A stretch of DNA of 64,000 nucleotides, from the NCBI GenBank assembly GCA_963804495.1, contig CAWDQN010000002.1, positions 150,041-214,040 on the forward strand. The letters are read 5' to 3'. Below are positions 26,112 to 34,045 of this stretch, piece after piece. This DNA is from Rhodovastum sp963804495. GTDB lineage: Bacteria > Pseudomonadota > Alphaproteobacteria > Acetobacterales > Acetobacteraceae. The translations under genes and the position numbers were made by a program. The notes under the pieces were generated by a model. That model was not told the DNA's origin, searched no databases, and was given only the letters and a program-made list of their open reading frames with translations. Each line of letters starts with the position of its first letter. Position 1 is the first letter of the stretch.

Positions 26112-26684
26112 ATGCCGATGCGACCCTTGTGGACAGTTCTGGCGGCTTCGATGTTAGTGGCGGCGGCCGGTGATGCCGGCCAGGCGGCCCAGATCCGCGC
26201 GGCGGATCTGCCGGACGGACGCGGGCATGCCATCCTGCTGTCCGGGGTGATTCAGCCCGGCGACGAAACCACGTTTCATGCCCTGGCGGCGACACTGCAA
26301 CAGGCGGTGGTCATCACCACCGGTCCCGGCGGCAGCGTCGTTCCGGCGCTCGCCATCGGCAGCGAAACCCGCGCCCGCGGATGGTCCACCCTGGTGCCCG
26401 AGGGTGCGAGCTGCGCCTCCGCCTGCTCGATGATCTGGCTGGCCGGACAAACGCGCATGCTCGCCGCCGGTGCGCAGATCGGCTTCCACGCGATGGCGAT
26501 GATCCAGCACGGCCAGCGCACGGAAACCCATGACGCCGACATCTATTTGCGCAAATGGCTCACCGATCTGGGCTACCCGATCGATGCGACGGCGACGATC
26601 GTCAACACCAGCGCGACATCCGTGCGCTGGTACGATGCCATCGAACTGCGCGCCAACGGCATCCCGACCGAGGCTTACCCCTAG
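26112..26684 (+). CDS. Periplasmic ClpP/crotonase-like protein
   Basis: 190 residues: signal peptide, then a domain of the predicted periplasmic ClpP-like type. TGPGGSVVPALAIG near residue 75 matches the oxyanion loop, and ASCASACSMIWLAG near 98 matches the catalytic-Ser region, followed by IGFHAMA. Homologues are common in alphaproteobacteria and mostly uncharacterised; activity as a protease is inferred only. Confidence 0.78.
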   Translation: MPMRPLWTVLAASMLVAAAGDAGQAAQIRAADLPDGRGHAILLSGVIQPGDETTFHALAATLQQAVVITTGPGGSVVPALAIGSETRARGWSTLVPEGASCASACSMIWLAGQTRMLAAGAQIGFHAMAMIQHGQRTETHDADIYLRKWLTDLGYPIDATATIVNTSATSVRWYDAIELRANGIPTEAYP

Positions 26685-26697
26685 CCGGCGCCCTGGC

Positions 26698-27055
26698 CTA
26701 TGCCCGGTGCGCCGGCAGCGGGATCACCCGCGCCACCCGGTAGGTTTCCACCACCTCGCCCGTCACCACGCTGATCTTCTCCCCCGAGCCGATCCGATGG
26801 CGCAACAGGTCGGTGGTGGCATAGCGTCGTTCGGGGTCGCTCTCGTACCCCATGCCGAAATCGAGCTGCCCGTCCGGGTGCAGCACGCACGGATCGAAGG
26901 ATTCGTTGCGCCGGTGGAAATCGCCGCGCAGCCCGAACACCGCGTGCCGCCCGACGATGTGGCCCTCGCTGTCCAGCACGAGATCAAAATAGAACTCCGC
27001 CGCCTCCGGATTGTCGACCGTGGCCTGCAGATGGATGCGGGAGTGACTGGGTCAT
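26698..27055 (-). pseudogene. Frameshifted small protein of unknown function
   Basis: The start ATG at 27055 has a strong GGAGG site and encodes MTQSLP. The frame then ends at a TGA near 26,984, while the next frame from about 27,035 reads on without a stop as IHLQATVDNPEAAEFYFDLV and continues to the stop at 26,698, ending VARVIPLPAHRA. A single one-base change near 27,037 would join them into a protein of about 118 residues. Either an assembly error or a recent mutation. No family recognised. Confidence 0.6.
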
Positions 27056-27108
27056 GACGTCCTCCATACCTAGCATGACGCGATGCCGAGCGGCGGCATT
27101 GACCTGTG

Positions 27109-27705
27109 TCAAGTGGGAAAGCGCGGCGGCCGGCAGGACGCCACCAGCCCCGGCGGCACCCCGCGCGGACCGACGACCAGCATTGTCCGCGTGCCGGCAC
27201 GCTGGGCGGCGAGCGCGGCCTGCCAGGTTCCCGCCAGCACCGGGCGCACCGGCGCATCCGCCATCGGTGCTTCGCCCTGCCAGGCCAGGTAGTCGGTCCA
27301 TGCCTCGCGGCGGTAGCCAGGGCCGCGCGGCACGCTGGCGTTGCGCTCCAGGCGCAGCCGCTGATGGTCCGGCACAGCGGACAGACGGGTCTGCAGGCAC
27401 GATCCGTCCTCGCCGCGCCAGCTCAGCAGTTCCAGCGCCAGCACCAGCCCCAGGGCGGTCACCGCGACCAGGTCGCGCATGCCTTCCGGCACGTCGGCGG
27501 CGAAGGCCAGCGCCGATGCCGTTGCCTCGCCGAGCGGAAACATCGCCAGCAGCCGCGCCCGCTCGGCCGGCACGGCGATGCCGGCCAGGACGGTATACGG
27601 CGGCACCACAATGTCGGCCGCGCGGAGCGGCGCGGGCAGGCCGGCCAGCATGGGGCAGGCCAGCATGGGGCCAGCCAGAATCGGGCAGGCTAGAAAGGGG
27701 AACAT
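27109..27705 (-). CDS. Secreted protein of unknown function
   Basis: 198 residues. The N-terminus is an unusual signal sequence with the short repeated unit LAGPMLACPMLAGLP. The rest has EMBOSS-like mixed alpha/beta composition with no motif I recognise; cysteines are at about residues 120 and 190. Its start could be moved to upstream ATGs at 27,723 or 27,804. Only moderate coding evidence. Confidence 0.5.
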   Translation of the reverse strand: MFPFLACPILAGPMLACPMLAGLPAPLRAADIVVPPYTVLAGIAVPAERARLLAMFPLGEATASALAFAADVPEGMRDLVAVTALGLVLALELLSWRGEDGSCLQTRLSAVPDHQRLRLERNASVPRGPGYRREAWTDYLAWQGEAPMADAPVRPVLAGTWQAALAAQRAGTRTMLVVGPRGVPPGLVASCRPPRFPT

Positions 27706-27871
27706 GGTCCGGCGGCCAATCATCCCGCCATGCTGAACCGGACCGATTAATGCCCGGTGAAACAACGAGGTTGCCGTTGTGTTCCGGCAATCCGGCACGA
27801 TCATTCTGAATGCAACGACATGCGCGGGCCCGCCCGATCAATTGACGAACGGAGCGGCAACAGATGTGCTG

Positions 27872-29089
27872 TCAGGTGGGGGAGGGGGCCCCGAGCAACC
27901 GCAATCGTCCCGCCAGCGCACCGCTCACCGCTGCCCCGCCGCCGGCCATGACGAACAACGCCGCCGCCCCGGACCAATCGCCGGTGGCGTCGTGCAACCC
28001 CCCGACCAGCAGCGGGCCACAGGCCGCCATGGTGTAGCCCACGCTCTGCGCCATGCTGGACAGCGCCGCCGCGGCATGGCCATCGGCCGCGCGCTGCAGG
28101 ATCATCATCATCGCCAGCGAGAACGACGCCCCCATCCCGATCCCGAGCGTCACCGACGGTCCCCATTGCCAGGACAGCGGCAGCCAGAGCAAAGCCAGGA
28201 AGCTTGCGGAGGTCACCAGCATGACCGCGGCCGCGGGCACGCTCTGGTGACGGAGCCGCGCCACCAGCAGCGGGGCGGCCATCGAGGCCACGGTCTGCGC
28301 CAGGATGGACACCGAGACCACCAGCCCCGCCGTCACTGCGTCGTCACCGCGGCTGCGCAGGATCGGCGCCAGCCAGCCGAACACGCAATAGGCGAGCGAG
28401 GACTGCAGGCCCATGTACAGCGTCACCTGCCAGGCCAGGGCCTCCCGCCACAACCCACCCACGCGCCGCAGCCTCACCACACCCACGCCGCCGCCCGGGG
28501 CGATGCGGTGCCGCCACACCAGCGCCGCCACCGCCATCGCCGCCAGCACCGGCACCGCCCAGGCCGCCAGGGCCGCCGCCCAGTCCTTCACCAGCGGACT
28601 GCCGCTGAATGCCAGCCGCAGGGGCGCCGTGGCCCCCGCCGCCACCGCCGCGCCGACACACAGTGCCATCGTGTAAACCCCGGTCATCAGCGGCAGCCGG
28701 TCCGGGAAGTCGCGCTTCAACAGCCCCGGCATCAGCACATTGGCGACCCCGATTGCCGCGCCGGCCAGCAGCGAGCCCGCCAGCACCGGTGCCAGGGTGC
28801 CGACGCCGCGCAGCGCCGTGCCCAGCGCCACCGCGGCCAGCGCCAGCAGCGCGGTGCGCTCGACGCCGAACCGTCGCGCCGCCGCCGGCGCCAGCGGCCC
28901 GAACAGCCCCAGGCACAACACTGGCGCGGTCGTCAGCACCGCCGCGCCGCCGGCCGAGAGATGCAGGTCACGCATGACTTCATCCAGCACCGGCCCGATG
29001 CTGGACAGCGAGGGCCGCAGGTTGAAGGCGACCAGCGCCACCGCGCAGCCCGCTGCCAGACGGTTCACGTGCACGCGGGGCGCTGTCAT
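27872..29089 (-). CDS. MFS transporter, CynX/NimT-like
   Basis: 405 residues with twelve predicted membrane helices. The opening GCAVALVAFNLRPSLSSIGPV and the early LNLRP-type motif are characteristic of the CynX/NimT (cyanate/2-nitroimidazole) family of the major facilitator superfamily. Substrate unknown. It is divergent from cydD with about 106 bases between. Confidence 0.88.
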   Translation of the reverse strand: MTAPRVHVNRLAAGCAVALVAFNLRPSLSSIGPVLDEVMRDLHLSAGGAAVLTTAPVLCLGLFGPLAPAAARRFGVERTALLALAAVALGTALRGVGTLAPVLAGSLLAGAAIGVANVLMPGLLKRDFPDRLPLMTGVYTMALCVGAAVAAGATAPLRLAFSGSPLVKDWAAALAAWAVPVLAAMAVAALVWRHRIAPGGGVGVVRLRRVGGLWREALAWQVTLYMGLQSSLAYCVFGWLAPILRSRGDDAVTAGLVVSVSILAQTVASMAAPLLVARLRHQSVPAAAVMLVTSASFLALLWLPLSWQWGPSVTLGIGMGASFSLAMMMILQRAADGHAAAALSSMAQSVGYTMAACGPLLVGGLHDATGDWSGAAALFVMAGGGAAVSGALAGRLRLLGAPSPT

Positions 29090-29195
29090 GCGCGCTGCAT
29101 GGATCGGTCCGTTCCCCCCCTGCAGAAGCTGCAGGTCACCCTCCCGCTGTGTCCCGGGCCTGTCAATCTTCCACGTCTCTGCTACATCCCGCCGC

Positions 29196-30863
29196 ATGAC
29201 CCAGTCGAAGATTTCATCGCGTGCCTGGATGCGCGAGCAATCCAGGGTGGGGCGGCGCGGTGCCCTGCCGGTCGTGGCGCTCAGCCTGGTCGGGTGTGCG
29301 CTCGCCGTCGGCCAGGCCTGGTGCGCCGGCTTCGCCCTGCAGGCGGCGCTGGCTCCCGACCTGTGGCGCAACCCGGTGCCACTGCTCGCCGGCTTCGCTA
29401 TCCTGGCCGTCCTACGAGCCGTGCTCTCCGTGTTCGCCGAGCACGCCGCTTTCGAGGCAGGCGCCACCGCGCGCCGCCGCCTGCGGTCCGACGCGCTGAC
29501 CCGCCTGCTCGCCGCCGGCCCCTCGCTGCTGCGCAGCCGCCATTCGGTGGAGCTTACCAGCATGGTGGTCGACCGCATCGAGGCGGTGGACGGGCTGTTC
29601 GCGCGCTGGATGCCGGCCGCCATCCTCGCCAGTGCCGCGCCCATGCTGGTGCTGGTGGTCACCGTCTTCGCCGATCCCATCGCTGCCCTGGTGCTCGGTG
29701 GCTGCGGCATGCTGGTGCCGGTCGCCATGGCGCTGTCCGGCATCGGTGCCTCGGTCGCCTCGAAGCGCCAGTTCGCGGCGCTCGCCCATTTGCAGGCGCG
29801 TTTCCTCGACCGGGTGCGCGGCATCGCCACCATCGTCATGCATGGCCGCGCCGGCGACGAAGCACTGGCTCTCGGCCGTGCCGCCGACGAGCTGCGCCGG
29901 CGCACCATGCGGGTGCTGCGGGTGGCCTTCCTGTCCTCGGTCGCGCTCGATCTGGCGATGGCCCTCGCCCTGGTGGTGATCGCGCTGCGCTATGGCGGGC
30001 AGTCGCTGGCCGGCACGCTGCCCAATGCGGGCATCGCGCTGTTCGTGCTGCTGTTGGTGCCGGAGTATTTCGCCCCGCTGCGCGCCTTCGCCGCCGCTTA
30101 CCAGGAGCGCTTCCATGCCGGCGCCACCGCCGATGCGCTGGCCGCCCTGCCGCCGCTGCCGCCCCCCGCGCCTGAGGTTCCCGTGCGCACGGTGCAGGCC
30201 CGCGGGGTGACGGTCGCGTTCGAAAACGTCCGCCTCACCTGGGACCCGGCCCGCGGCCCGGCGCTGGACGGATTGAGTTTTCGGGTTCCGGCCGGTGAGA
30301 TTCTCATCCTGGTCGGTCCCTCGGGCGCCGGGAAATCGACGGTGCTTGAGATTCTGCTCGGCTTCGTCCGTCCGGACGCCGGCCGCGTGACGTTCAATGG
30401 CGCCGACATCGCAACCCTGGTGCCGCAGGCGCTGTCGCGCATGACCGCCTGGATTGGCCAGCGGCCGACGCTGTTCGCCGGCAGCATCCGCGAGAATATC
30501 CGCTTTGCCCGCCCGGAAGCCGCCGATCCCGAGGTGAACGAGGCCGCCCGCCTTGCCCGCGTTGATGGCTTCGCCGCCGCCCTGCCGCTCGGGCTCGACA
30601 CCCAGGTGGGGGAGGGCGGGTATGGATTGTCCGGCGGCCAGGCGCAGCGGATCGCCATTGCCCGCGCCTTCCTGAAGAACGCGCCGCTGCTGCTGCTCGA
30701 CGAGCCGACGGCGCATCTTGATCCGACCACCGAAGCCGAGGTGCTGGACAGTTTGAAGCGGCTGACGATCGGACGGACGGTGATCCTGGCGAGCCATTCC
30801 TCGGCGGCACATGGGTTTGGCGGAAGGCGGCTGGATTTGCGGGCCGGACGGATCGCGGCCTGA
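29196..30863 (+). CDS. cydD: ABC transporter, CydD-like
   Basis: 555 residues: six-helix ABC membrane domain (about 25-320) and nucleotide-binding domain (about 345-550) with Walker A GPSGAGKST, signature YGLSGGQAQR and Walker B LLLLDEPTAHLD. Closest in layout to CydD, half of the CydDC exporter of glutathione/cysteine needed for cytochrome bd assembly. No cydC or cydAB follows, so the partner is elsewhere or this is a homodimer. The stop codon lies inside a 15-base tandem repeat. Confidence 0.82.
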   Translation: MTQSKISSRAWMREQSRVGRRGALPVVALSLVGCALAVGQAWCAGFALQAALAPDLWRNPVPLLAGFAILAVLRAVLSVFAEHAAFEAGATARRRLRSDALTRLLAAGPSLLRSRHSVELTSMVVDRIEAVDGLFARWMPAAILASAAPMLVLVVTVFADPIAALVLGGCGMLVPVAMALSGIGASVASKRQFAALAHLQARFLDRVRGIATIVMHGRAGDEALALGRAADELRRRTMRVLRVAFLSSVALDLAMALALVVIALRYGGQSLAGTLPNAGIALFVLLLVPEYFAPLRAFAAAYQERFHAGATADALAALPPLPPPAPEVPVRTVQARGVTVAFENVRLTWDPARGPALDGLSFRVPAGEILILVGPSGAGKSTVLEILLGFVRPDAGRVTFNGADIATLVPQALSRMTAWIGQRPTLFAGSIRENIRFARPEAADPEVNEAARLARVDGFAAALPLGLDTQVGEGGYGLSGGQAQRIAIARAFLKNAPLLLLDEPTAHLDPTTEAEVLDSLKRLTIGRTVILASHSSAAHGFGGRRLDLRAGRIAA

Positions 30864-30905
30864 AGAAGCGCGGCCTGAAGAAGCGAGGCCTGAAGAAGCG
30901 AGGCT
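30854..30905. repeat. 15-bp tandem repeat across the cydD stop
   Basis: Three copies of a GCGaGGCCTGAAGAA unit, the first containing the cydD stop codon TGA. Small variations between the copies. Confidence 0.8.
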
Positions 30906-30993
30906 CGCTCACTTGGCGGCATGTTCAACCAAGCCATGCCGAATGCGCCCGGTTACCCGTCGGGCGCGACGCAGGGATCAGCGACGTCACCCG

Positions 30994-31749
30994 TCAGGGA
31001 TTGCATTCGTTCAGCGGCGGAGACTGTCCGTAGAGCTGAAACGTCAAATATTTGGCGGTGCCGGTCGGGGCGCCGACATGAATGGTCGCGCCGGTGCTCG
31101 TGTTCGCGATCGCGCTGGAGCAGTTCTCGAAGAATGATTTCTGGCACGGGTACGGGCCGGCGATCTGATAGCCGATGGTCGCTGTCTGCGGATTGGCAAC
31201 GGTAATCGGGCAGGAACAAATGAGCTGGCCACGTTGCAAGGGCTTTTCGAAGCCCGGAAATGACTGGCCCGCGGTGCTGGTGAAGCACAGTCCGCCGTCG
31301 CACTGGGCGTAGGCGCCGGTCGAGGTCCCGGCAGGACAACTGTAAAGCGCCTGGTTGCCATAGGGGGCGACGACCGACCAGGCCAGGCTGAAGGTGCTCG
31401 CCATGTAGCCGTTGGTATAACCGAGGGCGTTGACCGAACAGATGTCCTGACCGTCGTCGAAATTAAACGGCAGGCTGATGCTGTCGCCATACTTGACATC
31501 GCAGGCGCAGTAGGAAACGCCGTTGAACACGGTGCAACTGGCGACGGCACAGAGCGCGTAGGTCTGGCCTTTACAGATCTCGAATACCTGCGGCGAAGGC
31601 GAGGTCAAGTCGCTCGCCGCACCAGCGGCCCGCGCGGCGTTTCCCGGTGCGACCAGCAACAGCAAGGTGAGGCCTGCGCCAATCGAAAAAAGCCTGCGTG
31701 CGAGAAAATGATTCTCTTGGCTGGATGTCGTCCTGCTCTTGACGGCCAT
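30994..31749 (-). CDS. Cysteine-rich secreted protein, unknown
   Basis: 251 residues. Signal peptide (LFSIGAGLTLLLLVAPGNAARA), then a domain with about thirteen cysteines, many in pairs a few residues apart (CAVASC; CACD; CSCPI), which suggests a disulfide-bonded exported protein. Repeats of the type GQ-Y-LC and aromatic residues are frequent. Not recognised. ATG at 31749 was chosen because the signal peptide follows it. Confidence 0.65.
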   Translation of the reverse strand: MAVKSRTTSSQENHFLARRLFSIGAGLTLLLLVAPGNAARAAGAASDLTSPSPQVFEICKGQTYALCAVASCTVFNGVSYCACDVKYGDSISLPFNFDDGQDICSVNALGYTNGYMASTFSLAWSVVAPYGNQALYSCPAGTSTGAYAQCDGGLCFTSTAGQSFPGFEKPLQRGQLICSCPITVANPQTATIGYQIAGPYPCQKSFFENCSSAIANTSTGATIHVGAPTGTAKYLTFQLYGQSPPLNECNP

Positions 31750-31960
31750 GCGAAGACTCCATGCGTTGAAGCTGGATAGTCTGCGGCTTGTTGACGACGC
31801 GGTTCCCAAATCGTAACGTTGCATGCCTTGGCCAGCAGGTCAAGGTGGGATTCGCCCGGGGCAATCGGGGCAAGGAAATGGGTCACCAAAGGCCAAGGAG
31901 CTGAGTCGGTCCCGATCCTTTGATTCGATCGACCATAGCCTCCATTGGGTCATGGACCGG

Positions 31961-33943
31961 TCATGCCGCACGGCGCAATGCCAACCGCTCGGCAAACGCC
32001 GCCACACGCTCGCCCTGCAGGGCCTCCAGCGCGAAGGCCAGGCTGAGCCCGCCGCCGTCGGTCGCGCGCACGCTGAAGGGCAGCGCGAAGTCGAGCCCAT
32101 TGATCGAAAGCGTCCCCCCCGCGCCCGCGCCGAGCGCCGGCCCGCCCTCCACCCGCGCGCCGCCGGCGGAAAGATTGACCAGCCGGGCGGAGACCGGCGC
32201 CGCGCCCGGGACCGTCACGCTGCAGCGAAGATCGGTTGGATGGCGCGTGGCCTGGCGGCGATCCACCTCCGTGGTCGAGCTGCGCACCACCCGCACCACC
32301 ATGCCGCGCAGCTCGCTGACCGCTGCGGCCAGTCCCTCGGCGTTTTCGTGCACCGTGTCGGCGTCGTGCCCGGTTTGCTCGGCCTCCGCCGACACCTCGC
32401 CCGTGCGCCCGGTCATCTCGCCGGCGGCACCGGCGGTGGTGCCGACGCTGCGGGCGATTTCGGCCGTTGCCGCCCCCTGCTGCTCCACCGCGGCGGCGAT
32501 CGAGCCGGCGATGGCGTCCATTTCGGTAATCGTCTGTTCGATCCGCTGCACCGCCTGCACGGACGCGCCGGTCGCCACCCGCACCTCGGCGATGTGGCGG
32601 GCGATCTCCTCGGTGGAGCGGGCGGTCTGGGTGGCGAGTTGCTTCACCTCGCTGGCCACCACCGCGAAGCCGCGGCCGGCCTCGCCGGCGCGGGCCGCCT
32701 CGATGGTGGCGTTCAGCGCCAGCAGGTTGGTGCGGGCGGCGATCTCCGCGATCATGTCGGCGACCGTGCCGATGCGGCCGACCTGCGCGTTCAGCGCCTC
32801 GATGCTGGTGCGGGTTTCCTGCCCGGCGCTGACGGCACGGCGCACGATGGCGGTGGATTGCGCCACCTGATGGCCGATTTCACGGATGGAGGCCGACAGT
32901 TCTTCCGCCGCGCTGGCGACGGACTGCGCGTTGGCCATGGCGGCGGCGGCGGCCTCGGCGGCGGTACTGGTGCGGCCGGCCGAGGCGCGCATGTTTTCGG
33001 CGGTGGAGGTCATGGCGGCGGTGCGCTGCATCACTGCGCCGAGCGCTCGGGTGCTTTCGGTTTCGATCGTATCCGCCATGTCGCGCATCGCCTGCCGTCT
33101 TTCGGCCGCGGCCTGTGCGCGCAAGCTCTCCTGTTCGGCGGCAAGCCGCTCGGCTTGGACCAGCCGCTGCTGGAAGACGCGCAGGGCCGCCGCCATGCTG
33201 CCGACTTCGTCGCCCCGCTCGGTGCCCGGAATGTCGCCGGCCAGATTGCCGCCGGCGAACCGCTGCATGGTTTCGCGCAGCCGTCCGACGGAGGTGACGA
33301 TGTCGCGGTTGACCCCCCAGGCGGCCAGTAGCATGGCAGCCAGGATGCCGCCGCCGATGCCGCCCAGGCGCAGCAGCGAGTCGTTGAACACGGCGTCCAG
33401 GTCGTCGGTGTAGGCGCCCACCAGGAACTGCAACTTCCAGGGAGCGAACAAGGTAACGGCCGCAACCTTGCGCAGCGGCTTGGTCTCGCCAGGTTTGGGG
33501 TACATGTAGGTCACGACGGCATGGTCATGGCCGCGTAGCGCTTCCGTGGCCAGCGTGGCGATCGACTTGCCGGTGGATGGGTCGGTCGGGACAGGCTTTC
33601 CCTCCAGGTTCGGATTTGCCCCGTGCACGGCGACCAGCCCGGACTCTGTGTAGACCGACAAATAGCCGGTACCATTGTCGAAGCGTATGACGTGCACGAG
33701 ATCGCGCAACTTTTCTCCTGCCTGCTCCCGCGTGAGCCGCCCTGCGGCGACCTCCGTCTCCAGCGACCCCGCGATCGAGTCTGTCGCGTCCAGCGCCACC
33801 TGCAGTTTCGCCACCCGGTCCCCAATCATACGCTCGTGCAGCATGACGGCGCTGAGACCGGCGACGGCGACGAGGCCGAGAGCAGCAAGCCCGAGCAGCA
33901 AGGCCAGCTTGGTGCGCAGACGGAGGTTGCTGAGCAGGGACAT
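31961..33943 (-). CDS. Methyl-accepting chemotaxis protein with C-terminal PilZ
   Basis: 660 residues: membrane helix (LALLLGLAALGLVAVAGL), periplasmic single-Cache domain about 35-185 (VIRFDNGTGYLSVY; HGANPNLEGK), second helix, HAMP about 205-260, signalling domain with tip IAARTNLLALNATIEAARAG near 405, then a PilZ domain about 565-650 (DRRQATRHPTDLRCSVTV; LVNLSAGGARVE). The Cache type often senses small organic ligands. The PilZ end implies c-di-GMP input. It is followed on the same strand by a near copy. Confidence 0.9.
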   Translation of the reverse strand: MSLLSNLRLRTKLALLLGLAALGLVAVAGLSAVMLHERMIGDRVAKLQVALDATDSIAGSLETEVAAGRLTREQAGEKLRDLVHVIRFDNGTGYLSVYTESGLVAVHGANPNLEGKPVPTDPSTGKSIATLATEALRGHDHAVVTYMYPKPGETKPLRKVAAVTLFAPWKLQFLVGAYTDDLDAVFNDSLLRLGGIGGGILAAMLLAAWGVNRDIVTSVGRLRETMQRFAGGNLAGDIPGTERGDEVGSMAAALRVFQQRLVQAERLAAEQESLRAQAAAERRQAMRDMADTIETESTRALGAVMQRTAAMTSTAENMRASAGRTSTAAEAAAAAMANAQSVASAAEELSASIREIGHQVAQSTAIVRRAVSAGQETRTSIEALNAQVGRIGTVADMIAEIAARTNLLALNATIEAARAGEAGRGFAVVASEVKQLATQTARSTEEIARHIAEVRVATGASVQAVQRIEQTITEMDAIAGSIAAAVEQQGAATAEIARSVGTTAGAAGEMTGRTGEVSAEAEQTGHDADTVHENAEGLAAAVSELRGMVVRVVRSSTTEVDRRQATRHPTDLRCSVTVPGAAPVSARLVNLSAGGARVEGGPALGAGAGGTLSINGLDFALPFSVRATDGGGLSLAFALEALQGERVAAFAERLALRRAA

Positions 33944-34045
33944 GGCGACTTTCCCGAAAGTTTCTCCTCATTCTGGCGTACCCTCGTAAACGGGTCATGA
34001 ACCGGTGGCCGATGGCCCGGCCCGATCGATCGAGCCGCCCGCGGC

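Noticed and set aside
27779..30175. A 798-codon + strand frame over the MFS and cydD genes
   Set aside because: Gln/His/Arg-rich shadow of the MFS gene; the real cydD frame starts at 29,196.
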